Origin: CALZJC01 sp041574955
Lineage (GTDB): Bacteria > Acidobacteriota > Thermoanaerobaculia > Multivoradales > JAHEKO01
DNA length: 20,966 nt
Assembly: GCA_041574955.1 (NCBI GenBank)
Contig: JBFGNS010000078.1
Location: 1 to 20,966, forward strand
Direction: 5' to 3'
Under the pieces are notes generated by a model. It did not search any database. It was not told the origin of the DNA and worked only from the letters and a program-made list of their open reading frames with translations. Shown one piece after another: positions 6,547-13,118 of the stretch (position 1 is its first letter; every line of letters starts with the position of its first letter). A program made the translations under genes and the position numbers.

Positions 6547-8301
6547 ATGAACAGCCCAGCCGCCGCCCGTACCGCTCTCCTGGTGGCGCTGGCGCTGGCG
6601 CTGGCGCTGGCCGGTGGCGCGGCCGCCCAGCAGCCGGAGTCGTACGGCTTCGGCGAGGTGGTCGACGTCGTGCTGGTCAACGTCGAGGCGTGGGTGACCG
6701 ACGGCAAGGGAACGCCGGTGACCGGCCTCGCCGCCACCGACTTCGAGGTGCTGGAGGACGGCCGGCCGGTGACCATCACCCATTTCGCCGAGGTGCAGCA
6801 GTCGCGGCTGGTGGTCTCCGAGATCGACCGCACGCTGGCCGACCCGGTGCTGGCGGAGGCGCCGATCCGGGCGGCGGTGGATCCCAACCACCTGGTGATC
6901 TACTTCGACCAGCTCCACCTCCGCCCGGCCAGCCGCAACCGCCTGATCGACGAGCTGCGCGACTTCCTGGTCGACCAGAGGGTGCCGCCGGAGCGGGTGC
7001 TGGTGCTGCGCCAGGACCGCGAGATGATCACCGAGTTGAGCTTCGGGGCCTCCTGGTCCGAGCTCGACGACGCGCTGGCGCGGGTGACGGACAGCTCGCC
7101 GCTCGGCGGCAGCACCGCCAGCCTCAAGCGGCTCACCGTGCGCAGCCTGCAGGACCTGTGGAAGCGGGCGCGGGACATCGCGGCCTCGCGTCCGGTTGCC
7201 TCCGCCAGCAACGACGAAGCGGCCTGCGAGTTCTTCATGCCGCGGGCGGTGGCCGAGGTGCAGCTCTACATGCGCCAGACCCGCGACCGGATCTCCCTCA
7301 CCCTCGACCACCTGACCAGCGCCGCCAGCTTCCTGGCGGGGGTACCCGGAGTCAAGTACCTGCTGTACGTCAGCGACCAGCTCGAGCGCGAACCCGCCGC
7401 GGACCTGGCGGCGTTCATCAACCGGCTGTGCCCCACCCGGCAGGACTCCCGCCTGTTCGTGCTGGGTGACGAGCTGAGCCTCGATTTCGACCGCCTCACC
7501 CGTCACGCCAACGCCAACCGCGTGACCATCTACGCGCTGCAGGCGAGCGGGCTGGAGGCCATGGTGCTGGCGGGAGCGAGCCAGTCCTCGGTCGACCTGC
7601 GGGCCGCCACCTCGTTCGAGCAGGCGCTGCGACGCAACGAGAGCGAGGGCCTGAAGATCCTCGCCGCCGAGACCGGCGGCCGAGCGGTGCTCAACCGCAA
7701 CGAGCTGGGCGGCGAGCTGGCCGAGATCGGGCGCGAGATGGGCTCCTACTACACCCTCGCCTACGAGCCGCCGCACGGCGGCGACGAGGGCGACCACCGC
7801 ATCGAGGTGCGGCTCAAGAACGCGGACCTGAGAGTCAGGCACCGCCGCGGCTATCGCGACAAGAACCCGGACGAACGGATGACCGAGCGGCTGCAGGGCG
7901 CGATGTATCTCGGCCTGGTGGACAACGAGCTGGGCGTGCGTCTGGGGGCCGGCCGGGTCGAGGAGGGGAAGGGCCGTGGGCTGGTGGTGCCGCTGCACGT
8001 CATGCTGCCGGCCGCGCGCCTCGCCTTCCTGCCGTCGGCCGAGGCCGCCATGGCCAGCGTCAGCCTGCAGATCTCGACGCTCGACACCAAGACCCAGCGC
8101 GGCATCTTCGCCAGCCGGAGCTTCCGCGTGCGCCAGCCGTCAGGCGGCCAGGAGGTGGTCGACCTGGTGCTCGATCTGGTGCTACCGCCCGGCGTGCACG
8201 TGGTCGCCGTAGGCGTGCGGGACGACGCCACGCGCGAGGCCGCCTTCGTCTCGACCACGCTCGACCTGCAGGCCGGCGGCCGGCGCGCCGCCGGTCCGTG
8301 A
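6547..8301 (+). CDS. Secreted VWA-like acidobacterial-family protein, paralogue 2
   Basis: This encodes a 584-aa protein with signal peptide 1-27, whose core is a run of Ala-Leu pairs. The layout matches paralogue 1. The N-terminal beta module is 38-82 (VNVEAWVTDGKGTPVTGL, TDFEVLEDGRPVTITHF). The VWA-like core is about 113-408, with HLVIYFDQLHLRP, GVKYLLYVSDQLE, NRVTIYALQASGLE, AAETGGRAVLNRNELG and YYTLAYEPP. The C-terminal beta-rich region is about 450-575 and ends TREAAFVSTTLDL. The metal-site motif is further eroded than in paralogue 1: Asp121 is kept but DQLHL has no serines. Cys227 and Cys295 match Cys255 and Cys323 of paralogue 1, perhaps a disulfide in the exported protein. ATG 6547 has GGAAGGAG six bases upstream. 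It is divergent from paralogue 1 and converges on paralogue 3 with 26 bp between stops. Molecular function is unknown. Confidence 0.86.
   Translation: MNSPAAARTALLVALALALALAGGAAAQQPESYGFGEVVDVVLVNVEAWVTDGKGTPVTGLAATDFEVLEDGRPVTITHFAEVQQSRLVVSEIDRTLADPVLAEAPIRAAVDPNHLVIYFDQLHLRPASRNRLIDELRDFLVDQRVPPERVLVLRQDREMITELSFGASWSELDDALARVTDSSPLGGSTASLKRLTVRSLQDLWKRARDIAASRPVASASNDEAACEFFMPRAVAEVQLYMRQTRDRISLTLDHLTSAASFLAGVPGVKYLLYVSDQLEREPAADLAAFINRLCPTRQDSRLFVLGDELSLDFDRLTRHANANRVTIYALQASGLEAMVLAGASQSSVDLRAATSFEQALRRNESEGLKILAAETGGRAVLNRNELGGELAEIGREMGSYYTLAYEPPHGGDEGDHRIEVRLKNADLRVRHRRGYRDKNPDERMTERLQGAMYLGLVDNELGVRLGAGRVEEGKGRGLVVPLHVMLPAARLAFLPSAEAAMASVSLQISTLDTKTQRGIFASRSFRVRQPSGGQEVVDLVLDLVLPPGVHVVAVGVRDDATREAAFVSTTLDLQAGGRRAAGP
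6585..6610 (+). repeat. Hexanucleotide tandem repeat in a signal-peptide core
   Basis: GGCGCT is repeated just over four times in the 5' end of VWA-like gene 2 and encodes alternating Ala-Leu in the hydrophobic core of the signal peptide. Gain or loss of one unit keeps the frame and changes the core by two residues. Confidence 0.8.
8271..8296 (+). terminator. Hairpin at 3' end of VWA-like gene 2, possible terminator element
   Basis: Arms 8271-8280 and 8287-8296 form a 10-bp GC stem with one G-U pair and a 6-base loop, overlapping the last codons of paralogue 2. Paralogue 3 ends 26 bp past the stop from the other side. No T-run follows, so a terminator role is only possible. The hairpin may just reflect GC-rich Gly/Arg/Ala codons. 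Confidence 0.25.
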
Positions 8302-8327
8302 GCGGCGCGCGGTGAGCGGAACGGCGC

Positions 8328-10076
8328 TCAGCCACCCAGCGTCAGACGGCGGCCGACGACCGCCTGCTCGCCGCTGAGCTCGTCGCGCACGCCGACGACC
8401 AGCTTGTGGGGCCCCGGCCGCATGGTGGCCTCGATGACGCGCGCCACCGTGTCTGCCCGGGCGAGCTCGAGCGACTCCTCGGGGATGCGCAGCTGGAGCG
8501 GCATCTCCTGCTGCGGCGAGCGCCGGCCGCGCTCGTCGACGGCGGCGAAGTAGAGCGTCAGCAGGCCCTCATGGCTCTCGCCGCGCGGCAGCAGGACGAT
8601 GCTGGCCACCGGGATGCGCACCGCGATCTGGACGGCCACGTAGCCCTCCTCGTCGCTCGCCTGCTGGCCGATCTCCAGCGTCACCCCCAGCGGGTTGCTT
8701 TCGTGGTCGTGGACCAGGTAGGCGGTCAGCGCGTCGGTGACCAGCGCCTCCTCGGGCTTGTCGCGGTAGCCCTCGCGGTGGCGCACCTGCCAGCCGCGCT
8801 CCGGATCGCGCAGCCGCACCTCGATCCGATGGTAGCGGCCCCGCCGCGCGGTGGGGGCGCGGTAGCCGAGTGAGTAGTAGTTGCCGATGTCCTGCCTGAA
8901 ACGCTCGAGCCCCTGGGCGATGTCGTTGGTGTTGTAGATCGCCTGCCCGCCGGTGCGGTCGGCCATCAGCAGCAACGAGTCGCGCAGGTTTTTGGTGTGC
9001 ACCGAGTCGATGGCGGTGCTCACCACGTACTGGGTGTTGGCCGCCGGGTTCTCGGCGCCGAAGCCCGAGCTGGTGCGCAGCCCGCCGGCGTCGATGGTGT
9101 AAAAGCTGACCCGGTTGGAGTTGGCCTGCGCGATCAGCCGCATGTAGCGGCGCGATTCGTCGCGCGACTGGGCCTCGCCCAGCGCCGAGAGGTCGGCGAA
9201 GCGCTGCTGCACCGCTTGGTAGAGGCTCTGCCCCGGCACCAGCGGCAGGCCGTCGCTGACGTAGAGCAGCATCTTGCGGCCCGGCAGGCCGGCCAGCGAC
9301 TCCACCATCTCGTTCAGCCCGTCGAGCGTCTCGATGAGCTCGAAGTGGGCGTTGTTGGAGAACTCGGCGGCGCGCCGGAGGGCCTGGTTTACGGACTGGG
9401 CCTCGTAGATCTGCCGCACCGCGTCGCGACGCTCCGCTTCGCGCTGCGCGGCGTAGCCGGTGGCGTTCTCGAGCTCGAACAGCTCCATGTTGACGGCGCT
9501 GGCGTCGCTGGTGAGCGGCTGGCGGATGTTCAGCGAGCGGTCGTAGGAGGCCAGCATCACCTCGTCGTCCCGCCGCACGTTGTTGGCCAGGAACTCGCGC
9601 AGCCGGCTGAACGTGCGGTTGCGGTTGAGCGGGTGGATGTTGAAGTTGTCGACGTAGACGATCAGGTGGAGCTTCTGCGACGGCGGCGTCACGACAGCGG
9701 CCGGCTCGGCCGGCGGCGGTGGAGTGGCCGCCGGCGGCTGCTCGGCCGGTGGCGGCTGCTCGGTCGTCGCTCCGGCATCGTCGGGTCGGCCCTCGGCGAC
9801 CCGGTAGAAGTTGACCACCTCGACCGGGCGGTCGTCCTCGAAGACCTCGAAGTCCTCGGCGGTCAGGCCGGTGACCGGGTTGCCGTCCCGGTCGGTGACG
9901 AACACCTCGACGTTGACGATGTTGACCGCCAGCCGCTCGATGAACGGCGTCTCCGTGTCGGCGGCCGCCGTCTCGGCCGGCGGCTGCTCGTCCTGGCGGG
10001 CTGCCAGGGTGGAGGCCGCCAGCAGAGCGGCGGCGCAGAGGACGGCGAGGGACGGTCTGCGGGTTGGTGTGACCAT
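8328..10076 (-). CDS. Secreted VWA-like acidobacterial-family protein, paralogue 3
   Basis: This encodes a 582-aa protein with a signal peptide (about 1-27, RPSLAVLCAAALLAASTLAA). The order of parts is as in its two neighbours. The N-terminal beta module is 51-92 (VNVEVFVTDRDGNPVTGL, EDFEVFEDDRP). A Pro/Ala-rich linker follows (about 105-134). The VWA-like core is 136-408, with HLIVYVDNFNIHPLNRNR, GRKMLLYVSDGLP, NRVSFYTIDAGGLR, RTGGQAIYNTNDIAQGLERF and YYSLGYRAP. A C-terminal beta region completes it. The metal site reads DNFNI at Asp143, so DxSxS is lost here too. The mature part has no cysteine, unlike paralogues 1 and 2, and it is the most divergent of the three. ATG 10076 is chosen because it starts the signal peptide. 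A GTG at 10136 would add 20 residues, and neither start has a clear Shine-Dalgarno. It lies 82 bp downstream of the CRTAC1-like gene, same strand. Function unknown. Confidence 0.84.
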   Translation of the reverse strand: MVTPTRRPSLAVLCAAALLAASTLAARQDEQPPAETAAADTETPFIERLAVNIVNVEVFVTDRDGNPVTGLTAEDFEVFEDDRPVEVVNFYRVAEGRPDDAGATTEQPPPAEQPPAATPPPPAEPAAVVTPPSQKLHLIVYVDNFNIHPLNRNRTFSRLREFLANNVRRDDEVMLASYDRSLNIRQPLTSDASAVNMELFELENATGYAAQREAERRDAVRQIYEAQSVNQALRRAAEFSNNAHFELIETLDGLNEMVESLAGLPGRKMLLYVSDGLPLVPGQSLYQAVQQRFADLSALGEAQSRDESRRYMRLIAQANSNRVSFYTIDAGGLRTSSGFGAENPAANTQYVVSTAIDSVHTKNLRDSLLLMADRTGGQAIYNTNDIAQGLERFRQDIGNYYSLGYRAPTARRGRYHRIEVRLRDPERGWQVRHREGYRDKPEEALVTDALTAYLVHDHESNPLGVTLEIGQQASDEEGYVAVQIAVRIPVASIVLLPRGESHEGLLTLYFAAVDERGRRSPQQEMPLQLRIPEESLELARADTVARVIEATMRPGPHKLVVGVRDELSGEQAVVGRRLTLGG

Positions 10077-10115
10077 CTGGCAACGGGTGCTGGCGGGGAG
10101 CGGGCCGCGAGAGCC

Positions 10116-10143
10116 GCGGCCGGCGGATCGTAGCACCGGCCGC
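10116..10143. other. Hairpin between CRTAC1-like gene and VWA-like gene 3
   Basis: Arms 10116-10123 and 10136-10143 form a perfect 8-bp GC stem with a 12-base loop in the 82-bp gap between two minus-strand genes. No T-run follows on the minus strand. It could weaken readthrough or mark a processing site, or be a by-product of base composition. Confidence 0.25.
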
Positions 10144-10158
10144 CGACCGGCAGCGCGC

Positions 10159-11844
10159 TCAGGGCGCGGCCTGGCGGACCTCCAGGACCTGGTTGGCGGC
10201 GACGTTCTTCTCGACCGTCGTGGTGCCGTCGGGCCACCGCACCTCGATCGAGTCGACGCGCCGGGCGGCGCCGAGGCCGAAGTGCTGCCGCATGTCCTCC
10301 TGCGACAGGTAGGCTGTGCCGCTGCGTACCAGCCGCGTCTGGGTCTGTTCGCCCACCCGCACCCTGACCACCGCGCCGATGGCGTCGGTCATGCCGCCGC
10401 TGCCGACCAGCTTGACCAGCAGCCAGCCGCCCGGCGAAGGCTGCCGGTTGTGCAGGATCTGCGGGCTGCCGTCGAGGTCGTTGGTCACCAGGTCGAGCAG
10501 CCCGTCGTTGTCGAGGTCGCCCACCGCCAGCCCGCGGCTGACCCGCTGCTCGGTGAAGGCGGGACCGAGCTCGCCGGCGATCTCCTCGAAGGTGCCGTCA
10601 CGCCGGTTGCGGTAGAGCAGCTTGCGCTGTCGGTAGGCGGCGGAAGCGCCCATCTTGACGCTGTCCATCTGCGGATAGACGTGGCCGTTGACCGCCACCA
10701 GGTCCAGCCAGCCGTCGTTGTCGTAGTCGAGGAAGCTGGTGCCCCAGCCGACGTAGGGCAGGCTCGGGGGGGCGGTGGCGGAGCGGAACGAGACGTCGGT
10801 GAAGTAGCCGTCCTGGCGCCGGTAGAGGGCGTTGTACTCCTCCGAGAAGTTGGTCACGAACAGGCTGAACCGGCCGTCGTTCAGGTAGTCGCCGACGGCG
10901 ACGCCCATGCAGCCCTGCTCGCCGCCGTCCTCGCTCACCGCCACGCCCAGCGGGAAGGCGACCTCCTTGAAGGTGCCGTCGCGCTGGTTGCGGTACAGCA
11001 GGTTGGCGCCGGTGTCGTTGGCCACGAACAGGTCCGGCCAGCCGTCGTCGTCGTCGTCGAGCCAGGCGATGCCCAGCCCGAACAGCTCGTCCGGGTCGTG
11101 AACTCCGGCCTGCTTGGCGACCTCCGTGAAGCGGCCGCCCCCGTCGTTGCGGAACAGCAGGTCGCCGGTGCCCGGCAGACCGCGGGGCCCGCACTGCACC
11201 GCGATGCCCCGGTAGGTGCAGAACTGTCCTTTGCCGAACTCGGGCAGCGAGTCCAGATCCACCCGCACGTAGCGGCTGACGAACAGGTCGAGATCGCCGT
11301 CGCGGTCGTAGTCGGCGAAGCCGCAGCCGGCCGACCAGCCGTCGGCGACGATGCCCCAGCGGCCGGCGACCTCCTCGAAGCTGCCGTCCCCGCGGTTGCG
11401 GTAAAGCCGGTCGAGGCCGACGGTGGTGACGTAGAGGTCCTGCCAGCCGTCGCCGTCGACGTCGGCGACGCAGGTCCCCATGCCCCAGCCGGGGTAGGCG
11501 ACGCCGGCCTGCTCGCTGACGTCGACGAACCGGAGGTCGCCGAGGTTCTTGTACAGCGCGCTGCGCGCCGCCCTGGGGTCGTCGGCGGTCTCCACGGTCA
11601 GCGAGTTGACGAAGTAGATGTCGGGCAGGCCGTCGTTGTTGTAGTCGAGCAGCGCCACCCCGCCGCTCATCGACTCCAGGATGTACTTCTTCTCCGGGTC
11701 CGAGTTCTGGCGGAAGCCGATGCCCGCCTCGGCGGCGACGTCGCGAAACGGCGGGCCGGCCGCCGGCGCGGCCTGCGCGACGGCCGGCGCCGGCGCACCG
11801 GCGACCACGGTCAGCAGCAGCAGGGGGCCGGCTCTCACGGTCAC
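10159..11844 (-). CDS. Exported CRTAC1-like protein with FG-GAP/VCBS repeats and ASPIC/UnbV domain
   Basis: This encodes a 561-aa protein with signal peptide 1-24 (cleavage near AVAQA). It is a beta-propeller of FG-GAP/VCBS-type repeats with calcium-like DxDxDGxxD loops: DYNNDGLPD (67-75), DVDGDGWQD (128-136), DYDRDGDLD (178-186), DDDDDGWPD (263-271), DYLNDGRFS (319-327, last Asp lost), DYDNDGWLD (373-381) and DLDNDGLLD (443-451). An ASPIC/UnbV module follows at about 488-555 (GAVVRVRVGEQTQTR, LGAARRVDSIEVRWPDG). Such proteins are known in the envelope or secreted fraction of many Gram-negative phyla, with adhesive or binding roles suggested but unproven. GTG 11844 overlaps the stop of the preceding TPR gene as GTGA. 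The next GTG (11838) is equally plausible because GGGGG at 11847-11851 sits eight bases before it. The overlap implies translational coupling with the TPR genes. Confidence 0.87.
   Translation of the reverse strand: MTVRAGPLLLLTVVAGAPAPAVAQAAPAAGPPFRDVAAEAGIGFRQNSDPEKKYILESMSGGVALLDYNNDGLPDIYFVNSLTVETADDPRAARSALYKNLGDLRFVDVSEQAGVAYPGWGMGTCVADVDGDGWQDLYVTTVGLDRLYRNRGDGSFEEVAGRWGIVADGWSAGCGFADYDRDGDLDLFVSRYVRVDLDSLPEFGKGQFCTYRGIAVQCGPRGLPGTGDLLFRNDGGGRFTEVAKQAGVHDPDELFGLGIAWLDDDDDGWPDLFVANDTGANLLYRNQRDGTFKEVAFPLGVAVSEDGGEQGCMGVAVGDYLNDGRFSLFVTNFSEEYNALYRRQDGYFTDVSFRSATAPPSLPYVGWGTSFLDYDNDGWLDLVAVNGHVYPQMDSVKMGASAAYRQRKLLYRNRRDGTFEEIAGELGPAFTEQRVSRGLAVGDLDNDGLLDLVTNDLDGSPQILHNRQPSPGGWLLVKLVGSGGMTDAIGAVVRVRVGEQTQTRLVRSGTAYLSQEDMRQHFGLGAARRVDSIEVRWPDGTTTVEKNVAANQVLEVRQAAP
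11841..11844 (-). other. GTGA stop/start overlap (TPR gene 2 to CRTAC1-like gene)
   Basis: On the minus strand the TGA stop of the 425-aa TPR gene (11843-11841) overlaps the GTG start of the CRTAC1-like gene (11844-11842). Such 4-bp overlaps normally mean termination-reinitiation coupling and balanced synthesis of the two products. Confidence 0.6.
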
Positions 11845-13118
11845 ATCCCCCGCGCGCCGAGCCCGGCCTGGGCGCGCACCTCGGCCAGTCGGCGCTCGGC
11901 CTCGTCCAGCGCCTGGCGGTAGAGCTCGCGGTGTTTCTCGGACCGTTCCATGTCGCCGAGGCGAGCATAAGCCAGACTGAGCTGGTAGTGCGCCTTGGGG
12001 GAGTCGGGCTCGGCCGCGACAGCCTCGAGCAGCTGGTCGCGCGCCTCCTGGTGGCGGCCCTGGTTCATGCGGATCTTGCCCAGCACCAGGTGGGCTCGCG
12101 CGTGGCCGCCGTCGAGCGCCAGCGCCCGCGTGGCGTGGCGCTCGGCCTCCGCCAGCTTCTGCGAGCCCTCCTGCGCCTCGGCAAGGGCGGCCAGTGCCTC
12201 GACGCTGCCGGGGTCGAGCTGCAGGCTCTCCGCCAGCACCGTCTCCGCCTCGGCGAACTGCTTCTGGCCGTTGAGCGCAAGGCCCAGCGCCACCAGGGTG
12301 ACGGCGCGCGGCGAGTCGAGCTCGAGCGCTCGCCGCAGCGCCTCCTCCGCGCCCGGCATCTCGCCCACCTGCATGCGGGCCACGCCCAGCAGGTAGTGGT
12401 GGTTGGCCACCGCCGGGTGCATCCGCGTCAGCGGCTCGAGAGCGCGGATGGCGGCGACCGGATCCCCGGACCTCAGCGCCACCTGCGCGAAGGCGGCGAG
12501 CGGAGCCTCGGCGTTGGGCGCCAGCTCGAGCGCCCGGCGCAGCGCCGCCAGCGCCGCCTCCTGGTCGGCCCGGCGGGCGGCCAGCCGTGCCAGCTGCATG
12601 AGCGCGGTCACCGAGCCGTGGCGCTCGGCCAGCGAGCGCAGCTGGATCTCGGCCGCCGCGAGGTCGCCTCCGGCCAGCTCGGCCGCCGCCAGCCAGCGGG
12701 CCAGGTCGCGGTCGAGCGGGCCCAGCCGGGCGGCGTCGCGCAGGGTGGTGAGCGCCTCCGAGTCGCGTTGCAGCTGGATCAGCGCCCGTCCCAGATGCTG
12801 CCGCGGCGCGGCGGCCTGCGGCGCCAGCTCCGCCGCGCGGGCGAACTGCGCGCGCGCCTCCTCGAGGCGACCCTGCTGGCTGAGAGCCAGACCCAGCAGG
12901 TCGCGCGCGGCCGCGCCGTCGGCGGCGGCCAGCAGCCGCCGCAACGCCGCCTCGGCCTCGGCGGGTCGACCCGACTCGAGCAGCTCGAGGGCAGCCGTCA
13001 GGGCCGGCGTGCCCGTTTGGGCCCCCGCCCCCGCCGGCGCCGCGCCGAGCATCCCGGCCAGCAGCCCCGCGAGGGCCGCGACTGCCGCTGCCCGCCGCGC
13101 ACGCCGGACTCGGCTCAC
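11841..13118 (-). CDS. Exported TPR-repeat protein, 425 aa
   Basis: This encodes a 425-aa protein. An Arg-rich start and hydrophobic AAAVAALAGLLAGMLGAA give a signal peptide of about 34 residues (cleavage near AGAGA). The rest is almost entirely tetratricopeptide repeats of 34 residues. Units are recognisable from the G..[LY]...A...F..A..L.P pattern, e.g. RLEEARAQFARAAELAP, DQEAALAALRRALELAP, KQFAEAETVLAESLQLDP and RHQEARDQLLEAVAAEP. The C-terminal helix (about 395-425) is charged and may cap the superhelix. TPR solenoids mediate protein-protein contacts and no catalytic motif is present. The GTG start at 13118 overlaps the upstream TPR gene's stop as GTGA, with GGAGAGGGA just upstream; the stop overlaps the CRTAC1-like start. 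It probably scaffolds partners at the inner membrane or in the periplasm (inference). Confidence 0.85.
   Translation of the reverse strand: MSRVRRARRAAAVAALAGLLAGMLGAAPAGAGAQTGTPALTAALELLESGRPAEAEAALRRLLAAADGAAARDLLGLALSQQGRLEEARAQFARAAELAPQAAAPRQHLGRALIQLQRDSEALTTLRDAARLGPLDRDLARWLAAAELAGGDLAAAEIQLRSLAERHGSVTALMQLARLAARRADQEAALAALRRALELAPNAEAPLAAFAQVALRSGDPVAAIRALEPLTRMHPAVANHHYLLGVARMQVGEMPGAEEALRRALELDSPRAVTLVALGLALNGQKQFAEAETVLAESLQLDPGSVEALAALAEAQEGSQKLAEAERHATRALALDGGHARAHLVLGKIRMNQGRHQEARDQLLEAVAAEPDSPKAHYQLSLAYARLGDMERSEKHRELYRQALDEAERRLAEVRAQAGLGARGM
13115..13118 (-). other. GTGA stop/start overlap (TPR gene 1 to TPR gene 2)
   Basis: The TGA stop of the 747-aa TPR gene (13117-13115) overlaps the GTG start of the 425-aa TPR gene (13118-13116). 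A purine-rich GGAGAGGGA directly upstream can serve as ribosome site. The next junction has the same arrangement, so the three genes form one coupled unit. Confidence 0.6.

Noticed and set aside
6459..6887. Upstream extension of VWA-like gene 1 to 6887
   Set aside because: It overlaps the start of the divergent paralogue 2, while ATG 6458 has a ribosome site and begins a good signal peptide.
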